Under the pieces are notes generated by a model. That model saw nothing but the letters and a program-made list of their open reading frames with translations. It did not search any database and was not told the DNA's origin. The position numbers and the translations under genes are program-made. Below are positions 1 to 7,456 of a DNA stretch of 63,536 bases, piece after piece. How positions within the stretch are numbered: position 1 is the stretch's first letter; every line of letters starts with the position of its first letter. This DNA is from a virus: the IMG/VR virus record IMGVR_UViG_3300033153_003999, positions 1 through 63,536 of that record, one strand, 5' to 3'.

Positions 1-4
1 CATA

Positions 5-589
5 ATGGCTGATAAATCAAAAATCGAATGGACTGAGGCCACCTGGAACCCTGTCACCGGCTGCACCAAGGTTAGTCAGGGCTGCAAGAACTGTTATGCC
101 GAACGTACCTGGAATCGCCTGTCTGCGAATCCGAAAACAGTTTACTACGGTCGCAAGTTTACCGACGTGCAATGTCACCCTGAGCGCTTGGATCAGCCTC
201 TACGCTGGAAGAAGCCGCGCAAGATCTTTGTTAACAGTATGAGCGATCTGTTTCACGAGGATGTGCCGTTTGAATTTATAGCTGATGTTTTTAATGTGAT
301 GGCAGAGGCCAAGCATCACATATTCCAAGTGCTGACAAAGCGACCAGAAAGGATGTTGGAATTTTTCAAATGGTGGAGCACGATTATTGATAATAAATTT
401 ATGCAAGAGGAATTCCCGCACGTCTGGCTCGGTGTTTCAGTCGAAGACCAGGAGACCGCCAACGAACGTATCCCGCTGTTACTACAAACACCAGCTGCCG
501 TGCGGTGGTTAAGCATGGAGCCATTACTGGGGCCGGTTAATATCTGTCCTAAATGCTTGGGTAAAATGCCGAAAACTGGGGCCGGTTAA
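5..589 (+). pseudogene. DUF5131 (phage Gp37/Gp68) protein, 5' part, frameshifted
   Basis: The first 190 codons match the phage Gp37/Gp68 (DUF5131) family: a WNPVTGC start region followed by a Cx6Cx2C cluster ending in CYAE (residues about 20-31), reminiscent of radical-SAM-type iron-sulfur ligands. The biochemical role is unknown. The frame is lost in a 49-base tandem duplication (526-575 repeated at 575-624). Removing one copy restores a 319-codon gene continuing to 1013. The same gene recurs at the right end of the window, so this copy is probably an assembly-fused allele rather than a second gene. Confidence 0.85.
526..575 (+). repeat. 49-base tandem repeat, copy 1
   Basis: This 50-base segment is repeated at once at 575-624 (sharing base 575) and again as the last 50 bases of the window (63487-63536). 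The repeat unit is not a multiple of three and breaks the DUF5131 frame. A k-mer-length tandem copy identical to a contig end is typical of an assembly join. Confidence 0.95.
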
Positions 590-624
590 TATCTGTCCTA
601 AATGCTTGGGTAAAATGCCGAAAA
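575..624 (+). repeat. 49-base repeat, copy 2; left edge of the circular unit
   Basis: Identical to 526-575 and to 63487-63536. Joining base 63536 to base 625 gives one uninterrupted DUF5131 gene, so the true molecule is probably circular or circularly permuted with this as the overlap. Confidence 0.9.
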
Positions 625-1013
625 ATCTTTGTAGAGGTGATGATCGAGACAAAGGACATTACATGCCTCGGCTCTGGGGATATTCAAGCGACTGTCGATT
701 TAGAATGCTTGATTGGGTAGTAGTCGGCGGCGAATCCGGACCCAAAGCCAGACCCATGCACCCTGACTGGGTGCGGTCATTACGCGATCAATGTCTTGCT
801 GCCAATGTGCCGTTCTTCTTTAAGCAGTGGGGAGAATGGTTGCCGGGAAGCCCGGGGCATCATAACTGGATTAATTGGCAAGACGGATCTCAAGACAACA
901 AAACAGGAGTCATGGCCCAAGGTTTCGTTGATGGGGAAACCGTTGCCGCGCGCGTCGGCAAAAAAGCCGCTGGCCGTTTACTGGATGGCTACACTTGGGA
1001 TGGGATGCCATGA
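606..1013 (+). CDS. DUF5131 (phage Gp37/Gp68) protein, C-terminal part
   Basis: This frame holds the C-terminal half of the DUF5131 family, including [20 protein letters not shown] and FFFKQWGEW. It has no start of its own: on the closed circle it is the direct continuation of the gene that begins at 62909 (same codon phase across 63536/625), giving a 338-residue protein. Its TGA overlaps the next ATG (ATGA at 1010), so the two genes are translationally coupled. The neighbouring Cys-rich and ASCH genes suggest a small cassette of unknown, perhaps nucleic-acid-modifying, function. Confidence 0.85.
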   Translation: MGKMPKNLCRGDDRDKGHYMPRLWGYSSDCRFRMLDWVVVGGESGPKARPMHPDWVRSLRDQCLAANVPFFFKQWGEWLPGSPGHHNWINWQDGSQDNKTGVMAQGFVDGETVAARVGKKAAGRLLDGYTWDGMP

Positions 1014-1603
1014 ATAAGCCAATTCTCATAGAAGATGATCGGCTAACTCCAGACATGGGGCGCATCAGAAGCGGCAGCACTCAATTATTTAGACGAAAAG
1101 GTTTGGATAATAAATTTACTAGTACAGAAAATGCCGACGTCATTCTTGAGCCATCAAACAGGGAACTATATGCGGAGTTATTAGACGGCAAGTGGTATTG
1201 GATAAACGGTTGCGCTGAATGTAATGGCAAGCCACGAGACTGGACGACTTATATTGAATGTGAAAAACATAATGTCTGCCGAACGTGCAGCATTCCCAGA
1301 AAAGAATTAAAGGAACCCCCGTGGGGTGGAAAACATGGGTGGCAATGCAAACCCTGTGCCGATGTTGAGCGTAAAGCTAAAAAAATCGCAGCACTGGAGA
1401 CTATAGAAAAAAAAGAATACGACGCCTGGGATTACAAATATACAGACGAGGTTCTCTGTCCTCATTGTGGAACCGAGCAAAACACAGAATATGGTGATGG
1501 CGGGGAAAGAGAGTGCCGTCTGTGCAACGGTAAATTCTCTCTCGAAATTGATCATGCAGTAAAATATTCGACCGAAGTGATAGGCGACAGGATAATGCCA
1601 TGA
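1010..1603 (+). CDS. Cys-rich zinc-binding protein, unknown function
   Basis: A 197-residue protein with several CxxC pairs in the middle and near the C terminus (for example CAEC, CRTC, CPHC, CRLC), which suggests two zinc-ribbon modules. I do not recognise a family. The ATG overlaps the stop of the DUF5131 gene, and its own stop region overlaps the start of the ASCH gene (ATGA at 1600), so the three form one unit. A DNA- or RNA-binding partner of its neighbours is possible, but this is inference. Confidence 0.7.
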   Translation: MNKPILIEDDRLTPDMGRIRSGSTQLFRRKGLDNKFTSTENADVILEPSNRELYAELLDGKWYWINGCAECNGKPRDWTTYIECEKHNVCRTCSIPRKELKEPPWGGKHGWQCKPCADVERKAKKIAALETIEKKEYDAWDYKYTDEVLCPHCGTEQNTEYGDGGERECRLCNGKFSLEIDHAVKYSTEVIGDRIMP

Positions 1604-2283
1604 ACGACAAACCAATCCTATTCAACACCGATATGGTCTGCGCCCTATTGGATGGTCGGAAGACACAGACGCGGCGGATAGTTAAGCCGCAGCCAGAGCA
1701 TCGGGAAAATGAATCCTTGCCGGGAGAATTTGGCACATTCTTTCATGGTTGGAATCTAGATCATCCAGCCATGTCGATTAAAGACATCTTGCAGTATTGT
1801 CCCTACGGCAAACCCGGCGATCTGCTTTGGGTGCGGGAGAGCGCGATCAATCACAGCATCCTGAAGGCCCACGGTAGCAAGCGATATATGGACGTGAAAT
1901 ACGTCGCTGACGAATCAGTCACCAGAGACGTCCGCTATCCCAGCCGATTAGCTCGACCGATCCTTGACCACAAAATGCCCAATGGGTGCTACCGGGAGGC
2001 CTCACGCCTAACCCTTCGCATTACCAATGTAAGGGTGGAGCGGGTGCAGGATATATCCGAGGAAAATGCGAGGGCGGAAGGCGCTGAAAGTTATGACGTG
2101 AGCACGCTAAGCGACGACGAGATATTTCTGTTAGATGCTCCTGTCCTCAATCGATCTACGCCCTATAAAAATGGATTCTCGATGCTATGGGACTCAGTAA
2201 ATGGCCCCGACGCATGGGATCGCAACGACTGGGTATGGGTAATCGAATTTGAAGTGATAAAGCAGAATGTCGATGAAATATAA
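1600..2283 (+). CDS. ASCH-domain phage protein
   Basis: The N terminus PILFNTDMVCALLDGRKTQT followed by RRIVKPQP is the signature of a widespread phage and prophage family with an ASCH (PUA-like) fold, sometimes loosely labelled morphogenetic protein. ASCH domains are thought to bind RNA or modified nucleotides; no reaction is established for this family. The 227-residue length is typical. It overlaps both neighbours (4 bases upstream, 17 downstream). Later conserved features include GDLLWVRE and the terminal DWVWVIEF block. Confidence 0.8.
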   Translation: MNDKPILFNTDMVCALLDGRKTQTRRIVKPQPEHRENESLPGEFGTFFHGWNLDHPAMSIKDILQYCPYGKPGDLLWVRESAINHSILKAHGSKRYMDVKYVADESVTRDVRYPSRLARPILDHKMPNGCYREASRLTLRITNVRVERVQDISEENARAEGAESYDVSTLSDDEIFLLDAPVLNRSTPYKNGFSMLWDSVNGPDAWDRNDWVWVIEFEVIKQNVDEI

Positions 2284-2575
2284 CGACGACATCAACGACG
2301 AGACCGAGGGCGCTACGCACTTCTGCGAGATCTGCGGCCATGGCGATACCGCTGCCCAGGTTGGCGAGCACGTGCTCTGTCGCCGTCACAAACCGGTAGC
2401 CATTGAGGCGTGGAAAGCCGATGGCGCCATGACGTATGACCGGCGCGAGGCCAAGTGTGTCGAGGTCGCCAAAGCAGCTGGTCGTGAGGACTATGAGCAG
2501 GAGGACTGCGACAGCCCAGCGCAACCAAACTGGAAATGCCCGGGTTGTCCGTTCAAGCGGGGTTGGCATTATTAA
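2267..2575 (+). CDS. Small Cys/His zinc-binding protein
   Basis: A 102-residue acidic protein with CEIC, CRRH and a C-terminal CPGCP group, probably binding zinc. No family recognised. An in-frame ATG two codons downstream (2273) is an alternative start. It overlaps the ASCH gene by 17 bases. Confidence 0.65.
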   Translation: MSMKYNDDINDETEGATHFCEICGHGDTAAQVGEHVLCRRHKPVAIEAWKADGAMTYDRREAKCVEVAKAAGREDYEQEDCDSPAQPNWKCPGCPFKRGWHY

Positions 2576-2606
2576 CAACGATACGCTGCAGCCACGGGAG
2601 ATAGCA

Positions 2607-2768
2607 ATGTTGTGGATCGACAGCAGGGGCAAACCAGAGGAGGAGCGCCGTGCATTACTCGAGGAACAGATCCAGCAATATGCGAATCCCGAGGGCTGTC
2701 GGGCGATGGTGCGGCACTATGTCAATCAATACGTGGCGGAGGAGAAGAAGCGTGGACAAAATACTTGA
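2607..2768 (+). CDS. Small unknown protein
   Basis: A 53-residue, charged, probably helical protein. The start was chosen because a GGGAG sequence lies six bases upstream of ATG 2607, and because the next gene starts inside it with a GTG at 2752, as is usual in this operon. Function unknown. Confidence 0.55.
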   Translation: MLWIDSRGKPEEERRALLEEQIQQYANPEGCRAMVRHYVNQYVAEEKKRGQNT

Positions 2769-2925
2769 AATGTTGGACGAGATGATCGAAGGCGACCAGG
2801 AGGGCCTGACCGACTGGGAGAAAAAATTTATCAAGTCGGTCAATCGTCAGCGCAAGAAAGGCCTAACCGCCAGACAGAACATGCACATATCCCAGATCTG
2901 GGACAAGTGGAGAAAAATACAATGA
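2752..2925 (+). CDS. Small helical protein, GTG start
   Basis: A 57-residue protein starting with GTG preceded by GGAGGAG; an internal ATG at 2770 is possible. It contains LTDWEKKFIKSVN and ends in ISQIWDKWRKIQ, a pattern often seen in small phage proteins annotated as hypothetical. ATGA overlap with the next gene at 2922. Confidence 0.6.
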   Translation: MDKILEMLDEMIEGDQEGLTDWEKKFIKSVNRQRKKGLTARQNMHISQIWDKWRKIQ

Positions 2926-3215
2926 ACAAGGTTGAGTATCTGCTTACAGTTCTTGGCGAGGAGTGTGCCGAGGTTATCCATCGCGCGTCGAAGGTGAAGC
3001 GGTTTGGTCTGCATGAAGTCGAGCCCGGGCAACACAAGACGAATGTTGAGAGGTTGAATCTGGAGGTCAACGATCTCATGGGTGCCATCGAAGAGCTGCA
3101 AGATGCTGGTGTGGACATCGTTTTTAACATCAAAGCGATAGAGCGGAAGCGGGCCAAGATCCGGAAGTACATGCGCTACTCCCGTAAGTGCGGCTGCCTG
3201 GAAGCCGATGGATAG
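2922..3215 (+). CDS. MazG-like nucleotide pyrophosphohydrolase
   Basis: A 97-residue protein with the alpha-helical MazG/dUTPase-type pattern: LGEECAEVIHRASKVKRFG near the N terminus and LEVNDLMGAIEELQ in the middle supply the acidic metal-binding residues. Family members hydrolyse NTPs or dNTPs to monophosphate and pyrophosphate, cleaning the nucleotide pool or lowering alarmone signals in infected cells. Start ATG 2922 overlaps the previous stop. The substrate cannot be predicted from sequence. Confidence 0.7.
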   Translation: MNKVEYLLTVLGEECAEVIHRASKVKRFGLHEVEPGQHKTNVERLNLEVNDLMGAIEELQDAGVDIVFNIKAIERKRAKIRKYMRYSRKCGCLEADG

Positions 3216-3381
3216 GATCCATTGCGTGGCTGTCTTGTTGGCGTATTTTGCCAGCGCACACATATTCGCGGTAGCGATGGTGAGGCACGATTTTTGGTTG
3301 GCCGCGCTCTGGCTGGTGATTGGCATGTTTTACGTTCGTCAAAAAACGCTGTTAGAGGGGAGAAATGGCCGTCATAAATAA
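3208..3381 (+). CDS. Small membrane protein
   Basis: A 57-residue frame starting at ATG 3208, which overlaps the previous gene by eight bases, and ending 17 bases inside the next gene. It contains two hydrophobic stretches (VAVLLAYFASAHIFAVAMV and FWLAALWLVIGMFYV) joined by a short charged turn, so it is probably a two-pass inner membrane protein. Function unknown. Confidence 0.55.
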   Translation: MDRIHCVAVLLAYFASAHIFAVAMVRHDFWLAALWLVIGMFYVRQKTLLEGRNGRHK

Positions 3382-3907
3382 ACCAGGGCGCGAGCCAATC
3401 AAGTGGAATGAGCACAAAGCTCAGAACGAGCTTGCGTCGTATTGTATCCAGCGCCAGCACCAGATCTATGTCCCCAATTTTCAGGCCTTCCCTTATTTCG
3501 AGAACGATCTGGCCTCGATCACGAAGGCCGGTCTCTCGCACGTGTTTGAGATTAAATGTAGTCGCAGCGATTTTCTTAAAGAGTTTGGGCCAGGACGAGC
3601 GAGCCGCATAAAAAGTGACAGGCTGAATCAGTACGAAAGGCGAGACTGTCGAGGTGCTAATTATTTTTGGCTGGTGTGCCCGGAGAATATTATCAAGTCC
3701 ATGGACGAAATACCGGAGTGGGCTGGCGTTATTTGGCTACACCCAGACCGGGATCCGCGTGATAGCTGGTGCCGAGATCACACCGTTGAACGCACGGCGC
3801 CGAGGCTGCACGGTGAGAAGGCGAACCCCGAGGTTATTCTCAAAATGGGGCATGGTCTTGGCATTAGATACTGGGATAAGCGGAGGTTCGATCAAATAAA
3901 TGGCTAA
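3365..3907 (+). CDS. PD-(D/E)XK nuclease-fold protein (MmcB-like)
   Basis: A 180-residue protein whose centre reads HVFEIKCSRSDFLKEFG. The ExK followed by S-x-DF resembles the catalytic strand of MmcB/VRR-type restriction-fold nucleases; an upstream acidic residue in ENDLASI could complete the site. A DNA repair or recombination nuclease role fits its neighbours (Ref-like, NinB, RusA). GGGGAG precedes ATG 3365. Family membership is inferred from the motif only. Confidence 0.6.
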   Translation: MAVINKPGREPIKWNEHKAQNELASYCIQRQHQIYVPNFQAFPYFENDLASITKAGLSHVFEIKCSRSDFLKEFGPGRASRIKSDRLNQYERRDCRGANYFWLVCPENIIKSMDEIPEWAGVIWLHPDRDPRDSWCRDHTVERTAPRLHGEKANPEVILKMGHGLGIRYWDKRRFDQING

Positions 3908-4133
3908 GAGCACTATCACGCTGGCCTGTATGCCGGGTGAGATCAGAATTGGTGACGTGTTAACTGGGCTGAGCAGCGGTGAAGACGTGACCGTTTGGGA
4001 AATCACCAGCGAGACATCGTTTACGGTCAAGCCGTGGCGCTGGTATCACAAGTATCAGCTGGCGGTGCTGGCTGCTGGCTGGTGGTATTGGTTGTTGGCG
4101 GGTGTAATTTTTATCATGGAGAAACTGCAATGA
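3900..4133 (+). CDS. Small membrane-anchored protein
   Basis: A 77-residue protein: a soluble N-terminal part with beta character (residues 1-45) followed by one strongly hydrophobic segment rich in Trp and Ala (about residues 53-73). Probably an inner membrane protein with a cytoplasmic or periplasmic head. Overlaps both neighbours. No family recognised. Confidence 0.6.
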   Translation: MAKSTITLACMPGEIRIGDVLTGLSSGEDVTVWEITSETSFTVKPWRWYHKYQLAVLAAGWWYWLLAGVIFIMEKLQ

Positions 4134-4342
4134 GAAATATAGATTGGGAAACTTGGGGGCCGATGCTTGTCGCATTTGTGTTGGTGGTGCTGATGTTGAC
4201 CTATCTCGGGTCGTGGGCAAAGGCCGAGCGCAAATGCCTTGCTGCCGGTTACAAGTCTGGCAAGATTGATGTTCTGTTGACTGGCTACTGCATCAAGCGC
4301 GTAGACCAGACCGATGTCGTGGTACCGTTGAAAAAAATATAG
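4130..4342 (+). CDS. Small single-pass membrane protein
   Basis: A 70-residue protein starting at the ATGA overlap with the previous gene. One transmembrane helix (MLVAFVLVVLMLTYLG, residues about 12-28) is followed by a basic tail with two cysteines. Function unknown. Confidence 0.6.
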   Translation: MRNIDWETWGPMLVAFVLVVLMLTYLGSWAKAERKCLAAGYKSGKIDVLLTGYCIKRVDQTDVVVPLKKI

Positions 4343-4353
4343 AGGAGACCGTT

Positions 4354-4611
4354 ATGGAATTACATGAGCGAATAATACAGGCCAATGATTTGGCAACCTT
4401 GTTAAAGGACACGAAAAGCAGGCGTGTTGGCGCGTCACGATGCGGCAATAAGAATAATGCTGTTAGTTTTGGTACGAGAACTTTTGGTACTGGTGAGCGC
4501 GCCCAAAAGGTAGCAGATGAAATTACCGCTATTGCCGAAAAATACAACGCTGAATATATCAATGAGCTTGAAGAGCAAGTGGCGAAAGCATTTGCTGGGG
4601 TGGAAAAATAG
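4354..4611 (+). CDS. Unknown small protein
   Basis: An 85-residue protein preceded by the extended ribosome-binding site AGAGGAGACC seen before many genes here. The C-terminal third (ELEEQVAKAFAGVEK) is helical. No recognisable family. Confidence 0.65.
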   Translation: MELHERIIQANDLATLLKDTKSRRVGASRCGNKNNAVSFGTRTFGTGERAQKVADEITAIAEKYNAEYINELEEQVAKAFAGVEK

Positions 4612-4931
4612 CCCTTGATGGTCGGCCGCCAACAGTTGCGGAACAAAGATGGCTGGATCGGATCTGCGAGCCTGACATTGGTTGTATCGTTTGCAGGCTG
4701 TACTTGCGGGTGTACTCGCCGGCAGAGCCGCACCACCCCGAGGGCAAGACCAAGCCGGGGGCGCACGCCATGGCGTTCCCGCTGTGCCCGAACCATCACC
4801 GCAATCCGGGTGAAGGCTATGAGACCCGGCACGGTAACAAGGCAAGGTTCGAGGCTGAGTACGGAACTGAAACCGAACTACTGGAGGCCACCAGGAAGCT
4901 GGTGAAGATAATGGATGACGTGCAGGCATAA
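4590..4931 (+). CDS. Ref-like HNH nuclease, start codon unclear
   Basis: The open frame matches the P1 Ref (RecA-dependent HNH nuclease) pattern: GCIVC near 4660, then PHHPEGKTKPGAHAMAFPLC, PNHH, and RHGNKARFEAEYGTE. Ref family enzymes cut D-loops or RecA-coated DNA and stimulate recombination. The conserved N-terminal region lies upstream of any ATG, GTG or usable TTG. The frame is open from 4572, but only ATT (4590) or ATA (4608) codons are available, so either a rare start is used or an upstream frameshift or sequencing error separates it from the previous gene. The start given is a guess. Confidence 0.6.
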   Translation: MCWGGKIALDGRPPTVAEQRWLDRICEPDIGCIVCRLYLRVYSPAEPHHPEGKTKPGAHAMAFPLCPNHHRNPGEGYETRHGNKARFEAEYGTETELLEATRKLVKIMDDVQA

Positions 4932-5136
4932 GCGGCTGAAAGTGAAGGGCTGCAACACCATCCGATGTGGCCGGTGCGGTATCGTGATGGGATTCAAGAA
5001 GGAGACGAAAGATGCGAGAGCGACCACTGTTGACCCAGGACGATCTAAGAAAGGCGGCAACGGATCTGATAAAGCTGGGCGAGCACCTGCCGCTGCTGAT
5101 GACCCTTACCGAGGGGAAGGAGACACGACGGGGTAA
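4915..5136 (+). CDS. Possible zinc-ribbon protein overlapping ninB
   Basis: A 73-residue frame whose first 30 residues form a plausible zinc ribbon (CRH near the start, then CNTIRCGRCG). The rest runs 125 bases into ninB in another frame and has the look of a shadow. It may be real with an out-of-frame tail, or only partly translated. Low confidence. Confidence 0.4.
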   Translation: MTCRHKRLKVKGCNTIRCGRCGIVMGFKKETKDARATTVDPGRSKKGGNGSDKAGRAPAAADDPYRGEGDTTG

Positions 5137-5458
5137 GCAGAACGCGCGGTACTGGGCGACGTTGTCTGACTGGCGGGAGATGATTGAGAATTCGATTATG
5201 ATTACATCGGTGCACACGGGTTATACGCCGCTCGAGGTCAGACGACTGGCGGCAGACAGGTTGCCGCACGAGCAGGCCGCGATCTTGTTCATTCGTAAGA
5301 GCGAGGGTGTGCACGATGTCTTGAAGGCCTGCGCCGGGATCCCGACCAGCACGCGCCTGGGCACGAAAGAGTTTAGTAAATTTGACGCTGAAATGGAGCG
5401 AGTAATGGCCGAGATCCTTGGCGAAGTAAACGCAGTACAGATGAAGGCCGGAGCATGA
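5012..5458 (+). CDS. ninB: NinB-like recombination protein
   Basis: A 148-residue protein resembling lambda NinB (Orf): KETRRGKQNARYWATLSDW corresponds to the conserved QNARMWAML region, and STRLGTKEFSKFDAEMERVM to the C-terminal STSxMxxxEF segment. Lambda Orf binds single-stranded DNA and helps the annealing protein load, replacing RecFOR. This fits a phage that also encodes RecT and YqaJ exonuclease. GGAGACGAAAG precedes the ATG. Confidence 0.75.
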   Translation: MRERPLLTQDDLRKAATDLIKLGEHLPLLMTLTEGKETRRGKQNARYWATLSDWREMIENSIMITSVHTGYTPLEVRRLAADRLPHEQAAILFIRKSEGVHDVLKACAGIPTSTRLGTKEFSKFDAEMERVMAEILGEVNAVQMKAGA

Positions 5459-5646
5459 CGGACACGCACAGGGATCCAACGCTGGAAGCCGCGCAGCGAT
5501 CCGAGATTAAGGCAAAGGGTTGTGCCGTTTGTCGGCGAAGAAAGAAAAGTTTCTGGGGCTACTTCACCTGCACCATCGGCAGGCGGTTCCCGAAGTGTAG
5601 GAGCGAAGGTAAGTTTAAGTTGATTGTTGAACCAGAGGAGGCGTGA
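5455..5646 (+). CDS. Small Cys-rich protein
   Basis: A 63-residue protein that starts at an ATGA overlap with ninB. Cysteines in CAVCRRRKKSFW, FTC and PKC could hold one zinc ion; the pattern recalls NinF/NinX-type small ORFs, but I cannot assign it. Confidence 0.6.
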   Translation: MTDTHRDPTLEAAQRSEIKAKGCAVCRRRKKSFWGYFTCTIGRRFPKCRSEGKFKLIVEPEEA

Positions 5647-5789
5647 TGTTCAAACCAGACAGGAAGATGCATAAATGTAGTGACTGCAAACGCAAGGCGA
5701 CGCACGTGCGATCGTGGTTTCACCGGATCTGGCTGTGCAAGTGGGAGTGCACGAAATGTGGCAAGCAGGTTTGGAGGTTGGTGTTGTGA
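5646..5789 (+). CDS. 47-residue zinc-ribbon protein
   Basis: A short frame starting at a TGATG overlap, with CSDC and CTKCG knuckles about 25 residues apart, so a classical zinc ribbon. Rich in basic and aromatic residues, as in small nucleic-acid-binding phage proteins. Confidence 0.55.
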   Translation: MFKPDRKMHKCSDCKRKATHVRSWFHRIWLCKWECTKCGKQVWRLVL

Positions 5790-6172
5790 CTATGTTCGTT
5801 TGTCCCAAGTGTGGTGGCACCTGTTGGGTTACGAAGAACTCGGGCGCGCCAGTAGAGGAATGGGTTCGTTATTGCAAGTCTCCGGACTGTGATTTCTCGT
5901 GGCCTATTGCGGAGGATTCCGTTTACCTGGATACCGAGGGGTCGGCCTGGACTTCTTTTAAAGAGAAGCTGCCTGCAATTGATGAAGTGTTCGATGTTTG
6001 GGTGACGCGCCGGGATGCTGTTACGAAAAGCGACAGCGGTTATCGGGTTTGTGATTGTTGGCCGATGGATCCCATGGGGATTGTGCACACCAACGCCAAG
6101 ACTGGTCAGGTAGAAGTTGTGTACGGCGCAACCCACTGGATGATGCGTCCAGACGGCCCGGAGGCAGGCTGA
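5786..6172 (+). CDS. Zinc-ribbon protein, unknown function
   Basis: A protein of about 128 residues beginning with GTG 5786 (GTGA overlap; GGAGG eight bases upstream); ATG 5792 is the alternative. The N terminus holds CPKCGG and CKSPDCDF knuckles. The later part (IDEVFDVW, GATHWMMRPDGPE) resembles the DUF551-type domain found in many phage early proteins. Function unknown. Confidence 0.65.
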   Translation: MTMFVCPKCGGTCWVTKNSGAPVEEWVRYCKSPDCDFSWPIAEDSVYLDTEGSAWTSFKEKLPAIDEVFDVWVTRRDAVTKSDSGYRVCDCWPMDPMGIVHTNAKTGQVEVVYGATHWMMRPDGPEAG

Positions 6173-6378
6173 TGAACATGCTCGGATCGTACTTTGTTGC
6201 AGCTTATCGTCGAGCGATTAAGAAGCTGACGCCGCGCAAGCGAATTGAATTGCGTTATCTGACTTGGGCCGAGGCTGATGATTTAATCAAAGCGGATCCG
6301 CGTTGGCGTATCGCGCAAGAAGAGGATGATAACGCGACCATTGGCATGGTCTATCTCGAGCTGATGGAGGCCGACTGA
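6172..6378 (+). CDS. Small unknown protein
   Basis: A 68-residue protein, start in a TGATG overlap. A basic N-terminal half (RRAIKKLTPRKRIELRY) and an acidic C-terminal half. Not recognised. Confidence 0.6.
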   Translation: MNMLGSYFVAAYRRAIKKLTPRKRIELRYLTWAEADDLIKADPRWRIAQEEDDNATIGMVYLELMEAD

Positions 6379-6566
6379 TGGGCGATAAATCTATAATTTG
6401 GCGTGTCACCAGCGATCTGAGGTGGCGTCTTCATTACGCATCACCGACACAACATCACCACCAGCTGCAAGAGGTTCGTGTCCTCGAACAAAAATGGATT
6501 TCGGAGTCTGGTGAGGAAAGATGGGACGAGATCCCGACAGTTAATAGTGAAGGAAAGCCGGTCTGA
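6378..6566 (+). CDS. Small unknown protein
   Basis: A 62-residue protein starting at the TGATGG overlap. It has several Trp and His residues and a predicted beta-rich C terminus (QKWISESGEERWDEIPTV). Not recognised. Confidence 0.6.
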   Translation: MGDKSIIWRVTSDLRWRLHYASPTQHHHQLQEVRVLEQKWISESGEERWDEIPTVNSEGKPV

Positions 6567-6721
6567 TGGCTGAATGGTGGGACAGTTTCGTTTCTTCTGG
6601 CGGGATCTGGTTCTGGGGTTTTATTCTTCTCGGGATAGCGGCTGCCTGCGAGCGCGACGAGTTTGAGAACCGTGGCTGGCCGAAGAAGCCCGATGAATAC
6701 TGGAAGCCACCGAAGCGATAG
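6566..6721 (+). CDS. 51-residue membrane protein
   Basis: Starts in the TGATGG overlap. One hydrophobic helix (GIWFWGFILLGIAAA, residues about 13-27) is followed by a charged, proline-rich tail. Function unknown. Confidence 0.55.
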   Translation: MAEWWDSFVSSGGIWFWGFILLGIAAACERDEFENRGWPKKPDEYWKPPKR

Positions 6722-6723
6722 CC

Positions 6724-7032
6724 ATGGAGAAGGAAGAAGAACACCCGCAAATGTCTTTACCTGGAATTACTGGAGGATTGATGCACACGATTGAATTGCA
6801 CTGGCACTCGCTGATGGCTGGCGTTGTGATGGGAGGCATGGCTGTGCTTCTTGGATGGTTTATTGATGACTACTTGGAAGATGTTGCAGCCAAGGCCAGC
6901 CTACGGAAAGAGACGCTGGCCGTGATCGAGAAGGATTTAGCCACGAACGGTTGTATTCGGAAAAAAATCGATAGCTACACAATTACGCAAGTGCAATATG
7001 GTATTGCGATGGTTGCGAACTGTGCCCATTGA
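6724..7032 (+). CDS. Membrane-anchored unknown protein
   Basis: 102 residues from ATG 6724, or 83 from ATG 6781, which is preceded by TGGAGGAT and may be the true start. A transmembrane segment (LMAGVVMGGMAVLLGWFI) is followed by a soluble domain with two cysteines. Its end overlaps rusA by 35 bases. Confidence 0.6.
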   Translation: MEKEEEHPQMSLPGITGGLMHTIELHWHSLMAGVVMGGMAVLLGWFIDDYLEDVAAKASLRKETLAVIEKDLATNGCIRKKIDSYTITQVQYGIAMVANCAH

Positions 7033-7456
7033 GCGTGGCACGCCTGTCGTCATCACAGTACCCGAAGCAAGCCCGACCCTGAACCAGATTAAAGGCCTGC
7101 ACCACCAGGCTTACAAGCGGCTAAGGGACGGCTGGGCATGGAAGATCAAGGCCGCACTGATGAAGATGCGGTATCACGCGCCCGTCATCGAGTTCTGTTT
7201 CATTGATGTCGAGCGCTGGTCGTATCACTCGAGCGCCAAGAAACCGGACTGGGACGGTCTCTATGGTGGACTCAAGCCGGTGCTGGATTGTCTGGTGGTA
7301 GTCAGCAAGTCGAGTCCGAGTGGTCTCGGTGTTATCCGTGACGACGATCCATACCACATTATGTCGCTGACAGCTGAGCCATACCTTGCGGCAAAGGGCG
7401 AAAACAAGACCGTGATTACAATTACACCATTGATAACCGAGCAGGAGGAGACATGA
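6998..7456 (+). CDS. rusA: RusA-like Holliday junction resolvase
   Basis: A 152-residue protein with the RusA pattern: PTLNQIKGLHHQAYKR near the N terminus, KKPDWDGLYGGLKPVLDCLV carrying two of the catalytic aspartates, and GVIRDDDPYHI carrying the rest. RusA dimers cut four-way DNA junctions produced during recombination or replication and clear branches before packaging. GTG 7022 is an alternative start. It overlaps the genes on both sides. Confidence 0.85.
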   Translation: MVLRWLRTVPIERGTPVVITVPEASPTLNQIKGLHHQAYKRLRDGWAWKIKAALMKMRYHAPVIEFCFIDVERWSYHSSAKKPDWDGLYGGLKPVLDCLVVVSKSSPSGLGVIRDDDPYHIMSLTAEPYLAAKGENKTVITITPLITEQEET

